DNA of 64,000 bases from Anaerolineae bacterium (lineage in GTDB: Bacteria > Chloroflexota > Anaerolineae > Aggregatilineales > J027), in NCBI GenBank assembly GCA_021463865.1, contig JAJTXY010000003.1, positions 1 to 64,000 on the forward strand, in the 5' to 3' direction. Shown here one piece after another: positions 62,877-64,000 of this stretch. The translations under genes were made by a program, and so were the position numbers. How positions within the stretch are numbered: position 1 is the stretch's first letter; each line of letters begins with the position of its first letter. The notes beneath the pieces are model-generated. The model did no database searches and had not been told where the DNA came from. It worked only from the letters and a program-made list of their open reading frames with translations.

Positions 62877-64000
62877 TCAAATGGGGGTCAATACGCGCTC
62901 TTCACGCAGTTTCTTGGATAGGATAATCGTCCCTTGTGGCTGCGAACTGCGAACGGCCTCACGCCATGCCGGGAACTTAATTTCTTCAATTTTGGTGACC
63001 TGATAACCCAATTTATCTTTGAGCAATTGGATAATCGGGGCAGACTCGGCCTCGCGCAGATAGACAAAGGCGACTTCGCTTTGTAGCAATTTGGATGCCT
63101 CTTCCATTTCTTCGATGAGCGGCCCCAATACGGGCGCAACCGGAATACCCGGAGGCAGGATCATTTCGCGCGACTGGGTGATCAGATTTTCGACCACAAA
63201 ACTAATCGCGCCAATAATATTATGCTTGGATTCAGCCACCAAATAGGAGGTCTCGCTGAAACTGAGCATAATATCGGCATCGGTTAGGCGAGTATTTTTG
63301 GTCTTATTGATAAAGGTTGCAATTCGGCTCATGTCTTCGCGCCGAGGCCGACGAATGACGACCTCACCAATTTCCTGATCGGTAACGGTTCGCATCGTGT
63401 CGGTGGTGCGCTTAGGAGCGGGTGTACCCGGTGCGGCGCTGTTCATCTTGGCCCATGCCGCCTGCACTTGTGCCCATGTTTCATTCGGAGTACCAGAATT
63501 TTTTATGACTACCGACGCGGCACGCAGTTTATCAACCTGTGGATTCTGAATAGCAATCCGCTTACGAGCTTCTGTCTCAGAAAGGCCGCGTGTCTTCATG
63601 AGGCGCTGCAATTGAACTTCTAGCGGCGCATCCACGACCCAGATTGCATCTACCCCGCTTCCCAATTGGCCTTCGAGCAGCTTGATAGCCTCCACCACAA
63701 TGACTTTTTGTGGCGCACGACTAATCAAGGTATCAATCGCACGACTGATAACGGGATGGGTGATCGCTTCTAGCTGCTTGAGGGCTTCGGGATGAGAAAA
63801 CGCCACCGCCCCAAGACGGCCCCGATCAATGCGACCATCGGGCGACACAATCCACTTGCCAAACCACTCAATTACGGGACGATAGGCAGGAGCATTGGGA
63901 GCCATTACTTGATGCGCTAATCCATCCGCATCAATTGTATAAGCGCCGAGATGCTGAAGCATATTCCGCACCAGACTTTTGCCGGTGGCAATATTGCCAG
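62877..64000 (-). CDS. coaE: Dephospho-CoA kinase fused to acetyltransferase-like domain, 5' end outside window
   Basis: The frame is open to base 64000; the first residues seen are the P-loop GNIATGKSLV (the codon at 63971 is an internal GTG). The N-terminal ~200 residues are CoaE, the last enzyme of CoA synthesis: YTIDADGLAHQV, GRIDRGRLGAVAF, LEAITHPVI and VDAPLEVQLQRLMKTRGLSETEA. After a Pro/Thr linker comes a ~165-residue domain with GNAT-like features (EVVIRRPRREDMSRIATFI; SYLVAESKHNIIGAISFVVE; APIIQLLKDKLGYQV). A CoaE fused to this domain is unusual; the added part might use acetyl-CoA or sense it. Confidence 0.85.
   Translation of the reverse strand, partial: GNIATGKSLVRNMLQHLGAYTIDADGLAHQVMAPNAPAYRPVIEWFGKWIVSPDGRIDRGRLGAVAFSHPEALKQLEAITHPVISRAIDTLISRAPQKVIVVEAIKLLEGQLGSGVDAIWVVDAPLEVQLQRLMKTRGLSETEARKRIAIQNPQVDKLRAASVVIKNSGTPNETWAQVQAAWAKMNSAAPGTPAPKRTTDTMRTVTDQEIGEVVIRRPRREDMSRIATFINKTKNTRLTDADIMLSFSETSYLVAESKHNIIGAISFVVENLITQSREMILPPGIPVAPVLGPLIEEMEEASKLLQSEVAFVYLREAESAPIIQLLKDKLGYQVTKIEEIKFPAWREAVRSSQPQGTIILSKKLREERVLTPI

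Noticed and set aside
1-64000. CRISPR array search because of the Cas4-like gene
   Set aside because: No series of evenly spaced direct repeats is visible anywhere in the window.

Overview
The window looks like chromosomal DNA of a free-living bacterium, most probably a member of the Chloroflexota (Anaerolineae-like). This is inferred from gene content, not from a marker gene. The supporting traits are surface proteins with Thr/Pro-rich linkers, many TPR proteins, SH3b and PA14 surface modules, a DapL-like aminotransferase, TrmFO, an archaeal-type AspRS behind a T-box leader, RNase Y, and no outer-membrane assembly genes. Base composition is near 50% G+C. No integrase, transposase, rRNA or CRISPR array is visible.

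Layout. 1-12.5 kb: a TPR protein cut by the window edge, an LCP (LytR-CpsA-Psr) protein, trmFO, an M28 peptidase, an aminotransferase and hflX. These are followed by a T-box leader with an Asp (GAC) specifier that controls aspS. Next come a PA14/SH3b surface protein, an orphan phage-tail-tube-like protein and an alpha/beta-hydrolase-fold lipoprotein without a catalytic serine. 12.5-20 kb: tRNA-Asn(GUU) with a clear promoter, a small DUF2917-like protein, and a run made of a solute-binding protein, a 979-residue beta-CASP metallo-hydrolase with a duplicated C-terminal domain, a hydrolase and two hypothetical genes; then a Roadblock/LC7 gene with its own promoter. 20-32.5 kb: M20 peptidase, degenerate response regulator, TPR protein, PLD protein, M23/SH3b peptidase, patatin, a hydrolase/acyl-CoA ligase fusion, a solo Cas4-like protein, a NUDIX protein and murJ.

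32.6-43 kb: an iron-type ABC importer with a shortened binding protein, then a homodimeric-type ABC exporter facing a TetR gene, then a heterodimeric ABC exporter pair. A 33-bp inverted repeat lies at the predicted TetR start site. 43-48.6 kb: an AAA ATPase and a TIR protein, each behind the same extended -10 element, a GT4 glycosyltransferase, a helical-repeat protein, a tiny secreted peptide and a possible small RNA. 48.6-56 kb: RNA and nucleotide metabolism (RNase D, a second beta-CASP protein, SurE, RecX, RNase Y). 56-64 kb: comEC with a degenerate C-terminal domain, cmk, an ECF sigma factor overlapping a membrane-anchored WD40 protein (a likely sigma/anti-sigma sensor pair), and a CoaE fused to an acetyltransferase-like domain, cut by the window edge.

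No single locus is proven to be a new system. The best candidates for a second look are the T-box/non-discriminating AspRS unit, the ECF-WD40 pair, the beta-CASP protein with tandem unknown domains, the orphan tail-tube-like protein, the AAA and TIR pair, and the small peptide with a divergent putative sRNA.
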